From Lautropia sp. (GTDB taxonomy: Bacteria > Pseudomonadota > Gammaproteobacteria > Burkholderiales > Burkholderiaceae_E): 64,000 nucleotides of DNA. Below are positions 16,731 to 25,526 of the stretch, piece by piece (the first letter of the stretch is position 1; every line of letters starts with the position of its first letter). Location: positions 51,825 through 115,824 of the forward strand of contig JAUMZD010000004.1 in the NCBI GenBank assembly GCA_030528325.1, given 5' to 3'. Below the pieces are notes generated by a model that searched no databases, was not told where the DNA came from, and worked only from the letters and a program-made list of their open reading frames with translations. The position numbers were made by a program, and so were the translations under genes.

Positions 16731-18164
16731 GTGCTGGGTGTGGTGACGAAATCCTTTGACGTGATCGTGGTCGGGGCCGGTGCGGCCGGGTTGTACTGTG
16801 CGGGGCTGCTGGGGCAGGGCGGCAAGCGGGTGCTGCTGCTCGATCATGCCCGACGGATCGGCGAGAAGATCCGCATCTCCGGGGGCGGACGCTGCAATTT
16901 CACGAACGTCAATGCCGGTGATCACCGCCGCTATGTCACCTCGGGCGATGCCCGTTTCGTCCAGCATGCGTTGCGGGCTCACCCGCCGGCGCGTTTCATC
17001 GGGAAGGTTCGCGCGGCGGGCATCCGCTATCACGAGAAGCATCTGGGTCAGCTGTTCTGTGACGGGCCCAGTCAGCAGATCATCGACCTGCTGCTGGCCG
17101 GGTGTGAGGCGGGGCAGGTCGATATCCGGTTTCCGGTGTCGGTTCAGACCGTGGCGCGCGAGTCCGGGGGCTTTCGGCTCGATGTGTCGCGGCCCGTGGC
17201 CGGCGCCTCGCCTGAGGGCCGGGCGTCCCCGCGTGCGGGCGGCTGCGCCGGCCGCACGGATGATGCGCCCGGGGTCTTCCATGCGCCGTCGCTGGTGGTG
17301 GCGACTGGTGGACTGTCCATCCCGGCCATCGGGGCAACGGACTACGCCTGGCGGCTGGCAGAACGATGGGGGCTCGAGACGGTGCCGCACCGGCCCGGGC
17401 TGGTGCCGCTCACGCTGACCGCCGCCGGATGGGAGCCGTTCCGCGCCCTGTCGGGGGTATCCCTGCCGGTGTCCATCTCGCTGGCAGCACCCGATGCTGC
17501 GTCCGCTGCCGGGGCACGCAGGAAGTCCCTTGCGCCACCTGCCTTCGACGAGGATCTGCTGTTCACGCATCGCGGCCTGTCGGGGCCGGCTGCCTTGCAG
17601 ATATCGAGTTACTGGCAGCCCGGCCAGTGCATCGTGATCGACCTGTTGCCGATGCTGAAGGGTGATGAGGTGCTGGTGGCCCTGAAGGCCGGCAGCTCAG
17701 CTGATACGCTGGCGCTGCCCGAAGAGATGCGGCAACGGCTGGGCGCGCAGCCCCAGCGCCAGCAACTCGGCAGCGTGCTGTCGGCCCTGTTGCCGTCGCG
17801 TCTGGGCAGGATCTGGCTGTCGGCCGCCACGCCGATGCTGCCGGCGAGGTTTTCGGGGCTGAAGGGCCTGCACAACGGGATGCGTCTGGCCGAGGTGGCC
17901 GACGGCCGCCTGAGAACGCTCGTGCAGGCGCTGAAAGCCTGGCCCGTGATGCCTGCCGGCACGGAAGGTTATCGCAAGGCCGAGGTCAGCGTGGGCGGTG
18001 TGGCGACCTCGGCACTCGATCCCCGAACGATGCAGGCCCGTCAGGTGCCGGGCAGTTACTGGATCGGAGAGGCGGTGGACGTGACAGGCTGGCTCGGTGG
18101 CTACAACTTCCAGTGGGCCTGGTCTTCGGCCCATGCCGCGGCCAGCGCCATCCTCGCCGGTTGA
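16731..18164 (+). CDS. NAD(P)/FAD-dependent oxidoreductase, HI0933/YhiN family
   Basis: The 477-residue flavoprotein begins with the FAD-binding VIVVGAGAAGLYCAGLLGQG and the family signature KIRISGGGRCNFTN. The middle has VVATGGLSIPAIGATDYAW, and HRGLSGPAALQISSYW follows. The C-terminal KAEVSVGGVAT, YWIGEAVDVTGWLGGYNF and WAWSSAHAA complete the HI0933-like pattern. Family members are cytoplasmic flavoproteins of uncertain substrate; a gut clostridial relative, BaiN, acts on bile acids. The start is uncertain: GTG 16731, 16740 and 16743 are all in frame and none has a strong ribosome site. A Gly/Arg-rich loop near residue 160 is a family-atypical insertion. Confidence 0.88.
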   Translation: MLGVVTKSFDVIVVGAGAAGLYCAGLLGQGGKRVLLLDHARRIGEKIRISGGGRCNFTNVNAGDHRRYVTSGDARFVQHALRAHPPARFIGKVRAAGIRYHEKHLGQLFCDGPSQQIIDLLLAGCEAGQVDIRFPVSVQTVARESGGFRLDVSRPVAGASPEGRASPRAGGCAGRTDDAPGVFHAPSLVVATGGLSIPAIGATDYAWRLAERWGLETVPHRPGLVPLTLTAAGWEPFRALSGVSLPVSISLAAPDAASAAGARRKSLAPPAFDEDLLFTHRGLSGPAALQISSYWQPGQCIVIDLLPMLKGDEVLVALKAGSSADTLALPEEMRQRLGAQPQRQQLGSVLSALLPSRLGRIWLSAATPMLPARFSGLKGLHNGMRLAEVADGRLRTLVQALKAWPVMPAGTEGYRKAEVSVGGVATSALDPRTMQARQVPGSYWIGEAVDVTGWLGGYNFQWAWSSAHAAASAILAG

Positions 18165-18240
18165 CGGCGAGGGAGATGGCCGGCGTGATGATGGGGAGCC
18201 GATGCGCGTTATCCCTGAGAGGATGGGGAGCAGCAGGCGC

Positions 18241-18270
18241 TTGGCAAGCAAATTGGCAACGCGCTATAAT
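18241..18270 (+). promoter_or_regulatory. Sigma-70 promoter of the rpsU operon
   Basis: TTGGCA at 18241-18246 and a consensus TATAAT at 18265-18270 are separated by 18 bp. Transcription should start near 18277, about 50 nt before rpsU. This is the best-matching housekeeping promoter seen in the window. Confidence 0.75.
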
Positions 18271-18325
18271 GATGGGATTGCTATAAGCACATTTATTTTC
18301 ACAACGTTTCAGGGAAGGTTTTTTC

Positions 18326-18538
18326 ATGCCATTGGTCCGAGTCAAGGAAAACGAGCCGTTTGACGTTGCCCTGCGGCGCTTCAAGCGAACCATCGAGAAG
18401 ACCGGGCTGCTGACCGAGCTGCGCGCTCGGGAGTTTTATGAAAAACCCACCGCTGAGCGCAAACGCAAGAAGTCGGCTGCCGTCAAGCGTCATCACAAGC
18501 GCCTGCGTAGCCAGATGCTGCCCAAGAAAAAGTACTGA
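18326..18538 (+). CDS. rpsU: 30S ribosomal protein bS21
   Basis: The 70-residue basic protein, [20 protein letters not shown] onward, is bS21, which binds near the 3' end of 16S rRNA and helps initiation. The Lys/Arg-rich C-terminus and full length match the family. The upstream GGGAAGG gives a ribosome site. It is the first gene of the macromolecular synthesis block (rpsU, yqeY, dnaG, rpoD), a typical betaproteobacterial order. Confidence 0.97.
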   Translation: MPLVRVKENEPFDVALRRFKRTIEKTGLLTELRAREFYEKPTAERKRKKSAAVKRHHKRLRSQMLPKKKY

Positions 18539-18951
18539 TCCCTGCGGGTTGCCTGCCTGAGCCTCTGGCTCATCGGTCAGGCGCGTTTCGGGTTGTACTG
18601 GCCAGGCAGACTTCGGTCTTCCTGGCCGTCTTGTCTGATCGATAGCCAGTTGGTGCGTCTGGCGCCCTGGCAGGCCAGTGGGGCCAGGCTTTCACGCCCG
18701 CTGCCGGCTTGTGATCATCGGCAGGTTTTCTTCATGCCTCGGGGTTCGTGCCCGGTCTGCTTCCGGGTTGGGCTTTCCGATGGCAGGTCTTGTCAGACCG
18801 TTTGTTCTCAGCATGTGGTCAGACCCTGTGCTGGCAGGCTTGATGCCTTTCCGGTTCGGGCTCACATAAAACAGCAGTCCCAACACCTCAGCCCGTCTGT
18901 GGCTGACGGTGTCGCATATCTGTTGTCATCATTCTCACGGAATCCAGTTTC
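18539..18951 (+). other. rpsU-yqeY intergenic leader with UUCG hairpin
   Basis: The 413 bp between rpsU and yqeY hold no convincing gene. At 18600-18627, GGCCAGG-C-AGAC, loop TTCG, GTCT-T-CCTGGCC forms a near-perfect stem with a stable UUCG tetraloop and no T-tract. It could attenuate or process the transcript, separating high rpsU expression from the downstream genes. Another short inverted pair, GCCTGCCTGAGCC and GGTCAGGCGCG, lies just upstream. The rest (18630-18951) has no feature I can support. Confidence 0.5.
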
Positions 18952-19440
18952 ATGGAGCAGACCAACAGCAATCCAGCTGCCGCGGCAGAGCCTGCCACGT
19001 TGAAGGCGCGTATCGATGCGGACATGAAGGCCGCGATGCGAGCCCGTGAGCGGGAACGTCTGGGGGCCTTGCGTCTGCTGATGGCAGCCATCAAGCAGAA
19101 GGAAGTCGACGAGCGGATCACGCTGGATGATGCCCAGGTTCTGGCCATCATCGAGAAGCTGGTCAAGCAGCGTCGTGACGCCATCGAGCAGTTCGAGAAG
19201 GCTGGTCGCAACGAGCTGGCCGAACAGGAGCGCATCGAACTGGCCGTGCTCGACACCTACCGTCCGGCGCAGGCCGATGATGCACGGATCGAGGCCGTGG
19301 TGCAGGCCGCCATCCAGCAGACGGGCGCTGCCGGCATGGCCGACATGGGCAAGGTCATGGCGATCGTGAAGGCGCAGCTCGCCGGTCAGGCCGATCTGGC
19401 CGCGGTATCGGCCAGGGTGCGCGGCAAGCTGGCGGGTTGA
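18952..19440 (+). CDS. yqeY: GatB/YqeY domain protein
   Basis: The 162-residue helical protein matches the YqeY family, related to the tail domain of the GatB amidotransferase subunit that binds tRNA. Family features are LKARIDADMKAAMRARERER, LGALRLLMAAIKQKEVDERI and the C-terminal MADMGKVMAIVKAQLAGQAD, where a catalytic-like helix bundle ends. The function is unproven; a role in charged tRNA handling is usually suggested. It begins with a short Ala/Asn-rich tail that is not conserved. It lies between rpsU and dnaG, as in many proteobacteria. Confidence 0.94.
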   Translation: MEQTNSNPAAAAEPATLKARIDADMKAAMRARERERLGALRLLMAAIKQKEVDERITLDDAQVLAIIEKLVKQRRDAIEQFEKAGRNELAEQERIELAVLDTYRPAQADDARIEAVVQAAIQQTGAAGMADMGKVMAIVKAQLAGQADLAAVSARVRGKLAG

Positions 19441-19463
19441 CGATCGGCGGAGGCCCATCGCCC

Positions 19464-19609
19464 GGGCTTTTCCTCCGGCTCGGCCCGGAACCGCGTGTTG
19501 CCGGCGTCGTCTCGCCTGACAGGCCGCGCCGACCTTACCGGTGCGTGGCGCCTCCTCCGCACAGGGTTTTGGGGCTGCGTGGGGGCAAACAGGTTCACAA
19601 CACGCTCTA
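19464..19609 (-). repeat. Degenerate family A copy A3
   Basis: From GGGCTTTTCCTCCGG at 19464 through TTGCCGGCGT and CTTACCGGTGCGTGGCGCC to CACGCTCTA at 19609, this region parallels the right half of the full family A element at 44900-45062, with many substitutions. It lies in the yqeY-dnaG gap and ends 19 bp before the dnaG start, so its terminal AAGG may contribute to the dnaG ribosome site. Confidence 0.65.
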
Positions 19610-19628
19610 AGGTCGAGGTCTTTGGCGC

Positions 19629-21881
19629 TTGATTCCGCAATCGTTCATTCAGGAGCTGCTGGCCCGCATTGACATCGTCGATGTGGTGGGCCGTGCCGTG
19701 AAGCTGAAGAAGGCGGGCGCCAACCTGCAGGGCCTATGCCCCTTCCACAACGAGAAAACCCCTTCCTTCTCCGTCTCTCCCGCCAAGCAGTTCTATCACT
19801 GCTTCGGCTGCGGCGCGCATGGCTCTGCCATCAGCTTCATGATGGAGCATCATGGCCTTGGCTTCGTCGATGCAGTGCGCGAACTGGCTGACGAAGCCGG
19901 TCTGGTCGTCCCGCAGGAAGGTCGCCCGGAAGACGCCCGGAAGCACAGCAGGAACAAATCGCTGTCCCAGTGGCTCGAACAGGCAGCCGCCTATTACCGG
20001 CAGCGTCTGAAGGAAACCCCGGCGGCCGTCGGGTATCTGAAGCAGCGCGGGCTGACCGGAGAAACAGCCCGGACCTTCGGGCTGGGTTATGCGCCCGCTG
20101 GCTGGCGAAACCTAGATGGCGTGCTGCCTGACTATGCCGCCGCAGAGGCCGAGGCATGCGGTCTGGTCATTGCCGGTGACGAAGGCAGACGTTACGACCG
20201 TTTCCGGGAGCGGATCATGTTTCCCATCCGGAACCCGCGGGGGCAGGTCATCGGTTTCGGTGGCCGCGTCATCGGGCAGGGGGAGCCGAAGTATCTGAAC
20301 TCGCCCGAAGGGCCCCTTTTCTCGAAGCGACGCGAGCTGTACGGACTGTACGAAGGGCGTGAAGCCATTCGTGCCGAACAGAAAGTGCTGGTGGTCGAAG
20401 GCTACATGGACGTCGTGATGCTTCACCAGCATGGCTGCCGCCATGCGGTGGCCACGCTGGGGACGGCCATGACCACGGAACATCTGGCGAAGCTCAACCG
20501 CCTCAGCGATGAAGTGATCTTCTGCTTCGATGGCGATTCGGCCGGCCGACGTGCAGCCTGGCGTGCGCTGGAGAACGCGTTGCCACTGCTGACCGATACC
20601 AGGCGCCTGAAGTTTCTGTTCCTGCCGCCCGAGCATGACCCGGACAGTTATGTCCAGGCGCACGGGCTGGCCGAGTTCGATCGGCTGATGCGTGAGGCCC
20701 TGCCGCTGTCGTCCTTCATGATGCGCGAGCTGATGGGCCGCGTGGATATCGATACCCCCGAAGGCCGGGCACAGATGCAGGCTGCGCTGAAGCCCCTGGT
20801 CGTCCAGATGCCCGACATCGCGCTTCGAACCCAGATCGTCATGGAGATGGCGGCGCGTCTCGGTCTGCAAGCGGAAGATCTCTTTGCCTACTGTGGGCTG
20901 CGTGTCCGGCAACCGTCCCGACCGGGCGGAGGGACAGGCCGCCGCGACGACCAGCGGGCCCGTGGATCGTGGTCGTCATCGTCGGGCCGCCCATCGACCG
21001 ACCGGGGCTTGTCACGGCGGGTGGAAGGGGTCATGTCGGGCATGGATCATCCGTCGGCAGGCACCGGCGTCGACGGCGGGTCAGGGCCGATGTCCGTCCA
21101 TGAAGAAGATGACCCGAACGCAGCCTACACGTTTGCCGGTTATGGCGAGCCAGAGCTGCCTTCCGTCCCGGATCCGCAGGCCGCAGGGACGTTGCGAAGC
21201 GGCATGCCGCCCGCCCGGCAGCCAGAGGGCCGGGACTGGCCGGAGGCCGGACAGGGGGCGCTGTCGCCCCGTCGGCAGCAGGCGGCCTGGCAGCCGCACG
21301 AACGCCGCAACCCGGCTGATTGGCGTGGCGGAGCGCCCCGGCGTGATGGTTCCCATGGAGGCGGCTTCACCGGGCGCCGGGACGCGCGGGAGCGGCGACA
21401 GCCCTGGCAGCGTGCCGGCGGGATGGAGGGCTTTGCGGGTCGGGTGCGACCGTCACGGCCCACGCTGGCGCAGCAGCTGTGCCTGCTGCTGGCCTATCAC
21501 CCGGCATTGGCGCGGGAGCCGGTGCCGGAGACCGAATTCGTGCCTGCCGAGCTGTTGCGCTGGCATGCCCTCCTGGCATCCCTGCCGGCAGGCGCACACT
21601 TTGCCGGTGTGCTGCTGGCCGCGCGGGAGCAGGCCCCCGACATGGCCGCCTTTCTCGAGGCGCAGGACGCGGCCGATGCCGGCATTCAGGCATCCATGAC
21701 CCTCGAAGAGGCACGCGCCAGCTATCAGAACGGGATCTGCCGGCTTCGGCTGGCAGGCGCCAGGCAGGAAAGTGTCCGCCTGATCGCCGAAGGGCTTGAT
21801 AAACCGGGGGTGGCGACAAGATATGGAGCAGTGGAGGCGTTGAAACAACGTCTTTCCGCAGAATTGGAGGGCTTAACGTAG
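19629..21881 (+). CDS. dnaG: DNA primase
   Basis: DnaG makes RNA primers at the replication fork. It starts at a TTG codon at 19629, giving the canonical MIPQSFIQELLARIDIVDVV. The CHC2 zinc finger uses C37, H40, C58 and C61. The TOPRIM catalytic core includes VVEGYMDVVMLHQHG and FDGDSAGRRA. The protein is 750 residues, against about 580-600 for most relatives. The excess is a low-complexity linker rich in Gly, Arg, Pro, Ser and Gln (about 428-600) between the core and the C-terminal DnaB-binding helices (about 610-750). The stop codon TAG is the first triplet of repeat A4. The rare start codon may keep expression low relative to rpsU and rpoD. Confidence 0.96.
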   Translation: MIPQSFIQELLARIDIVDVVGRAVKLKKAGANLQGLCPFHNEKTPSFSVSPAKQFYHCFGCGAHGSAISFMMEHHGLGFVDAVRELADEAGLVVPQEGRPEDARKHSRNKSLSQWLEQAAAYYRQRLKETPAAVGYLKQRGLTGETARTFGLGYAPAGWRNLDGVLPDYAAAEAEACGLVIAGDEGRRYDRFRERIMFPIRNPRGQVIGFGGRVIGQGEPKYLNSPEGPLFSKRRELYGLYEGREAIRAEQKVLVVEGYMDVVMLHQHGCRHAVATLGTAMTTEHLAKLNRLSDEVIFCFDGDSAGRRAAWRALENALPLLTDTRRLKFLFLPPEHDPDSYVQAHGLAEFDRLMREALPLSSFMMRELMGRVDIDTPEGRAQMQAALKPLVVQMPDIALRTQIVMEMAARLGLQAEDLFAYCGLRVRQPSRPGGGTGRRDDQRARGSWSSSSGRPSTDRGLSRRVEGVMSGMDHPSAGTGVDGGSGPMSVHEEDDPNAAYTFAGYGEPELPSVPDPQAAGTLRSGMPPARQPEGRDWPEAGQGALSPRRQQAAWQPHERRNPADWRGGAPRRDGSHGGGFTGRRDARERRQPWQRAGGMEGFAGRVRPSRPTLAQQLCLLLAYHPALAREPVPETEFVPAELLRWHALLASLPAGAHFAGVLLAAREQAPDMAAFLEAQDAADAGIQASMTLEEARASYQNGICRLRLAGARQESVRLIAEGLDKPGVATRYGAVEALKQRLSAELEGLT

Positions 21882-21950
21882 AGCGTGGCGCCTTGTCAGC
21901 CCGCGGTTTTGGGGCCAGCGCGGGGACGAATAAGTGCATAACACGCTCTA
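21879..21950. repeat. Family A, internally deleted copy A4 (72 bp)
   Basis: The element runs TAGAGCGTG to CACGCTCTA, with the 3' part GCGGTTTTGGGGCCAGCGCG and GGGACGAATAAGTGCATAAC matching the full copy at 45010-45062. Its first TAG is the dnaG stop codon. The right end sits 4 bp before a promoter -35 hexamer for rpoD. It looks like an internal-deletion derivative that kept both tips. Confidence 0.8.
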
Positions 21951-21954
21951 AACT

Positions 21955-21984
21955 TTGTTCGACAGGATGGGCGGCTGATATGAT
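21955..21984 (+). promoter_or_regulatory. Internal sigma-70 promoter for rpoD
   Basis: TTGTTC at 21955-21960 and TATGAT at 21979-21984 are spaced 18 bp apart, just after repeat A4. Start of transcription near 21991 would leave a leader of about 375 nt before rpoD. A separate rpoD promoter inside or after dnaG is usual in proteobacteria. Confidence 0.55.
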
Positions 21985-22365
21985 AAAAGGTTGTTTCAGG
22001 CGGCTCGCCTGCAGGGGCAGGTGAGTGGCAGCGCTGGTGGCCCAGGGCGGGTTGCCGGCGGTATGTTTCAGGAGGGTGCTGAAGGCGCAGGGCATTCGGG
22101 CGTGTCCGACCACAGAGCGGCAAGAGGCCATGGACGGCGATGCCGGAGAGGATCATCGGATCAGGGACACCCCGGCCCAGCGGGTTTCGGGATTCAGGGC
22201 GAATCAGGCAGAAGATGTCCGTTCGGCGCCATCGCAGGCAGGCGCCGCGGGCGAACGACACAAACACAGCAGGACAAGCGCGGCAGGGCCGCGGGAAGGC
22301 GTCGACGCAGGCAGGCGTCGGATCCCGTGCCCATGGCCATGCTGTCTGGCGAGGCAGGAATACAC
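21985..22365 (+). other. Long rpoD leader, no supported gene
   Basis: About 380 bp separate the internal promoter and the rpoD start. The rpoD frame stays open upstream to 21991, but the translation there is Gly/Arg/Gln-rich with no similarity to sigma-70 N-termini, so I treat it as untranslated. I see no riboswitch or strong terminator. Confidence 0.4.
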
Positions 22366-24606
22366 GTGGCAAAAAACACAGCAAAGACTGCAGATCTGGA
22401 AGAAACCGGGGTAGCTGACGCTGCCGTGACCGACGGGGCCGAAGAGAAACCCAAAAAGGCGACGCGCACGCGCAAGACGACGGCCAAGACCGCGGCGCCC
22501 AAGGCCAGGAAGGCCGATGGGGCTGCCAAGAAGCCTGCCCGCAAGGCTGGCGGCAAGAAGAAAGGCGCCGCCAAGGCCGAGGTCATGGACGATGACGACA
22601 GCTTCGAGGCTGGTGACGACTACGAGATGATGTCCGGTGACGATGACGACACCGATCTTGACGATGTCGATGACGGCGCCGATGAAGTCGTGTCGGCGCC
22701 CAAGGGTCGCAGCCGTGACAAGCGCTCGCGCGAGAAGGCGCTGATCAAGGATGCGCTGGCCAGTACCAAGCAGGGCGTGACCGAAGAAGAGATGGAAGCT
22801 CGCCGGGCCCGTCTGAAGCAGCTGATCAAGCTGGGCAAGGAACGTGGCTTCGTCACCTACGCCGAGATCAACGACCACCTGCCCGAAGGGCTGACCGAAA
22901 TCGAGGCCATCGACTCGTTCATCGGCACCTTCAGTGACATGGGCATCTCGGTGTACGAGCAGGCGCCGGACGCCGACTCGTTGCTGCTGAATGATCGAAC
23001 CGTCACCTCGTCGGATGATGACACCGAGGAAGAGGCGGAAGCCGCGCTGTCGTCGGTCGATTCGGAATTTGGCCGAACCACCGATCCGGTGCGCATGTAC
23101 ATGCGCGAAATGGGGTCGGTCGAGCTGCTGACCCGGGAGGGCGAGATCGTCATTGCCAAGAAGATCGAGGAAGGTCTGAAGGACATGATGCACGCCATCT
23201 CGGCCTGCCCGACGACCATCGCCGAGGTTCTCGAACAGGCAGAAAAGATCCGCGCGAAGCAGATCCGTGTCGATGAGCTGGTCGATGGCCTGCTCGACCC
23301 GGAGGCCGACGAGGAAATGTCCTTCGGCCCGGCCCAGAGTGACGACGATGACGATGAGGACAGCGTCTCGGCGATCAACGCGGCCAAGCTCGAAGAGCTG
23401 AAGGATGAGGCCCTGGCCCGTTTCGACCGGGTGGCGGCTTCGTTCGAGCAGATGAGGCAGGCGCTCGAGACCGAGGGCTACAAGTCCGAGCCCTATCTGG
23501 CGGCGCGGGAGGCCATCCAGACGGAGCTGATGTCCATCCGTTTCACGGCCAAGGTGGTCGAAAAGCTGTGCGACATGCTGCGCGCGCAGGTCGATGAGGT
23601 TCGCACCGTCGAGCGCACCATTCTCGACATCTGCGTCAACCGGGTCGGCATGGATCGTGGGCATTTCATCCAGAGCTTTCCCGGCAATGAGACGAACCTG
23701 GGCTGGGTCGAGTCCGAGCTGGCGACGAAGCCCCGTTATGCGGATGTGCTGACCCGAGCCATTCCCGACATCCAGGATCTCCAGCAGAAGCTGATCGACC
23801 TTCAGACCCGCATCGTGCTGCCGCTGCCTGATCTGAAGGAGATCAACAAGCGGATGGCCATGGGCGAGATGAAGGCCCGCAAGGCCAAGCGCGAGATGAC
23901 GGAGGCCAACCTGCGTCTGGTGATCTCGATCGCGAAGAAGTACACGAACCGGGGCCTCCAGTTCCTCGACCTGATCCAGGAGGGCAACGTCGGCCTGATG
24001 AAGGCCGTCGACAAGTTCGAGTTCCGTCGCGGCTTCAAGTTCTCGACCTATGCGACGTGGTGGATCCGTCAGGCCATCACCCGCTCCATCGCCGATCAGG
24101 CCCGCACCATCCGCATTCCGGTTCACATGATCGAGACGATCAACAAGATGAACCGGATCAGCCGCCAGATCCTGCAGGAAACCGGGCAGGAGCCCGATCC
24201 CGCCACGCTGGCCGAGAAGATGGACATGCCGGAAGAGAAGATCCGCAAGATCCTGAAGATCGCGAAGGAGCCGATCTCGATGGAGACGCCGATCGGGGAC
24301 GACGACGATTCCCACCTGGGCGATTTCATTGAGGACACGACCACGCTGGCCCCATCCGATGCCGCCCTGCACGACTCGATGCGGGATGTGGTGAAGGAAG
24401 TGCTGGATTCGCTGACCCCGCGTGAGGCAAAAGTGCTGCGCATGCGTTTCGGCGTCGAGATGAGCACCGACCACACGCTCGAAGAGGTGGGCAAGCAGTT
24501 CGACGTGACCCGTGAGCGGATCCGTCAGATCGAGGCGAAGGCGTTGCGCAAGCTGCGTCATCCCAGCCGTGCAGACAAGCTGAAGAGCTTCCTCGAAGGG
24601 CAGTGA
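22366..24606 (+). CDS. rpoD: RNA polymerase primary sigma factor sigma-70
   Basis: The housekeeping sigma factor, 746 residues from GTG 22366, which has GGCAGGAA at good spacing; in-frame ATG 22333 and 22339 are alternatives. An N-terminal Lys/Ala/Thr-rich segment (1-70) and acidic runs of Asp (about 72-110) precede region 1.1. Region 1.2 starts [11 protein letters not shown] near 240. A non-conserved region with another Asp run is at about 310-340. Region 2 (about 508-590) contains [20 protein letters not shown] and [20 protein letters not shown] for -10 recognition and melting. Region 4 at the C-terminus, including [20 protein letters not shown], reads the -35 box. It closes the macromolecular synthesis block. 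Confidence 0.96.
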   Translation: MAKNTAKTADLEETGVADAAVTDGAEEKPKKATRTRKTTAKTAAPKARKADGAAKKPARKAGGKKKGAAKAEVMDDDDSFEAGDDYEMMSGDDDDTDLDDVDDGADEVVSAPKGRSRDKRSREKALIKDALASTKQGVTEEEMEARRARLKQLIKLGKERGFVTYAEINDHLPEGLTEIEAIDSFIGTFSDMGISVYEQAPDADSLLLNDRTVTSSDDDTEEEAEAALSSVDSEFGRTTDPVRMYMREMGSVELLTREGEIVIAKKIEEGLKDMMHAISACPTTIAEVLEQAEKIRAKQIRVDELVDGLLDPEADEEMSFGPAQSDDDDDEDSVSAINAAKLEELKDEALARFDRVAASFEQMRQALETEGYKSEPYLAAREAIQTELMSIRFTAKVVEKLCDMLRAQVDEVRTVERTILDICVNRVGMDRGHFIQSFPGNETNLGWVESELATKPRYADVLTRAIPDIQDLQQKLIDLQTRIVLPLPDLKEINKRMAMGEMKARKAKREMTEANLRLVISIAKKYTNRGLQFLDLIQEGNVGLMKAVDKFEFRRGFKFSTYATWWIRQAITRSIADQARTIRIPVHMIETINKMNRISRQILQETGQEPDPATLAEKMDMPEEKIRKILKIAKEPISMETPIGDDDDSHLGDFIEDTTTLAPSDAALHDSMRDVVKEVLDSLTPREAKVLRMRFGVEMSTDHTLEEVGKQFDVTRERIRQIEAKALRKLRHPSRADKLKSFLEGQ

Positions 24607-24715
24607 GTGCATGACATCCCTCGGGCAGAGCTGCGCCTGACGGGCGGGTTCTGCTTGAGCATGGTCTGTCCGCCAGTGCCTTGCTGGTGCTGATCAGCTC
24701 GTCATGGCCCAAGCA

Positions 24716-24740
24716 CCCAGGCTCCTCAGGGCTCAGGCGG
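24716..24740 (+). repeat. Family B tip downstream of rpoD
   Basis: CCCAGGCTCCTCAGGG followed by CAGGCGG matches the outer right edge of repeat B2 (45217-45240) almost exactly, although no other part of the element is present. It lies about 110 bp after the rpoD stop and directly before the rpoD terminator. The rest of the 24607-24968 gap shows no gene. Confidence 0.55.
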
Positions 24741-24746
24741 GCATCG

Positions 24747-24781
24747 AACCCCGGTACCGATTCGGTCGGCCGGGGTTTTTC
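24747..24781 (+). terminator. Rho-independent terminator after rpoD
   Basis: AACCCCGG at 24747-24754 pairs with CCGGGGTT at 24770-24777, with CCGA and TCGG pairing inside, and a T-tract follows directly. This is the clearest intrinsic terminator on the plus strand and closes the rpsU-rpoD block. Confidence 0.85.
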
Positions 24782-24968
24782 GTTGCCGTGATCAGCGGGC
24801 AAGGGCGTATCCGCAGGTGACATGAGGTGCTCACCCGGGCGCCATCAGTAAACGGCCAACGGCCGCTCGTCCAGCCAGAATTGGCAGGCCGTGGGTACCT
24901 GTTCCAGACTGCCATCCTGTATCCGGGCCTTCGATTGCCCGGCGGCTTTCCGTTCTGGTCGGGGGATC

Positions 24969-25526
24969 ATGAAGTCATCGCAACATGCCGCAGGTTTCAG
25001 CCTGGTGGAGCTGCTGGTCGTCATGGCGATGTTCGGCATCATCGCGGCGATTGCCATGCCGAGTTTCAGGGATTTCACCCTGCGTCGCGCCATCTCGGCA
25101 CAGATCAGCGAGCTGGGCGCCGCCATGCGCCTGGCGCGTTCCGAAGCGATGAAACGGGGCCGTGAGGTCTCGATGTGTCCGACACACAATCCGAATGACA
25201 GGTATCCCAATTGTGCCGCGAGTTCCTCGGAATGGGCCAAAGGCTATCTGATCTTCATGGGCACGCAGGAACGGGGCTCGGTCGAAAGACGCGATCAGTA
25301 CATCCGGGTGCAACAGCGCGTGCAGGGCGGTGGGTCGATCATGGCGGATGCCCGTGATGCGATCCGTTTCCGCCCCAACGGGGTGCTGAAAAGCGGGGGG
25401 CTGCGGCGCTTCGAATTCCGTCCCCCCCTGCCGGAAAAAGACCCCTCCTATGCGCGCCTGAAACGCACGATGTGCGTCAGCGATACCGGGGTTCTGAGTG
25501 ACCTGGGGAGCAGGAAATCATGCTGA
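24969..25526 (+). CDS. fimT: Type IV pilus minor pilin, FimT/GspH family
   Basis: The 185-residue pseudopilin starts at ATG 24969. The type III signal peptide is MKSSQHAAG before the prepilin peptidase site G-F, then FSLVELLVVMAMFGIIAAIA with the conserved Glu at position 5 of the mature protein. The globular GspH domain follows, with SRAISAQISELGAAMRLARSEA-like helix features and Cys pairs (MCPTHN, PNCA, TMCVS) near both ends. It should join the priming complex at the pilus tip. It opens an operon of five pilin-like genes and two pilY1 genes, overlapping pilV by 7 bp. The promoter is not obvious in 24782-24968. Confidence 0.92.
   Translation: MKSSQHAAGFSLVELLVVMAMFGIIAAIAMPSFRDFTLRRAISAQISELGAAMRLARSEAMKRGREVSMCPTHNPNDRYPNCAASSSEWAKGYLIFMGTQERGSVERRDQYIRVQQRVQGGGSIMADARDAIRFRPNGVLKSGGLRRFEFRPPLPEKDPSYARLKRTMCVSDTGVLSDLGSRKSC

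Noticed and set aside
18593..19003. Possible 136-residue gene between rpsU and yqeY
   Set aside because: It overlaps the start of yqeY out of frame and spans the hairpin, and the translation has no recognisable pattern.
22204..24612. 802-codon open frame opposite rpoD
   Set aside because: The rpoD frame carries sigma regions 1.2 to 4. The opposite translation is His/Asp/Leu-rich and featureless.
24714..24781. tRNA-like TCGAACCCC stretch after rpoD
   Set aside because: No acceptor or anticodon stem can be formed. The region is a repeat tip followed by an intrinsic terminator.
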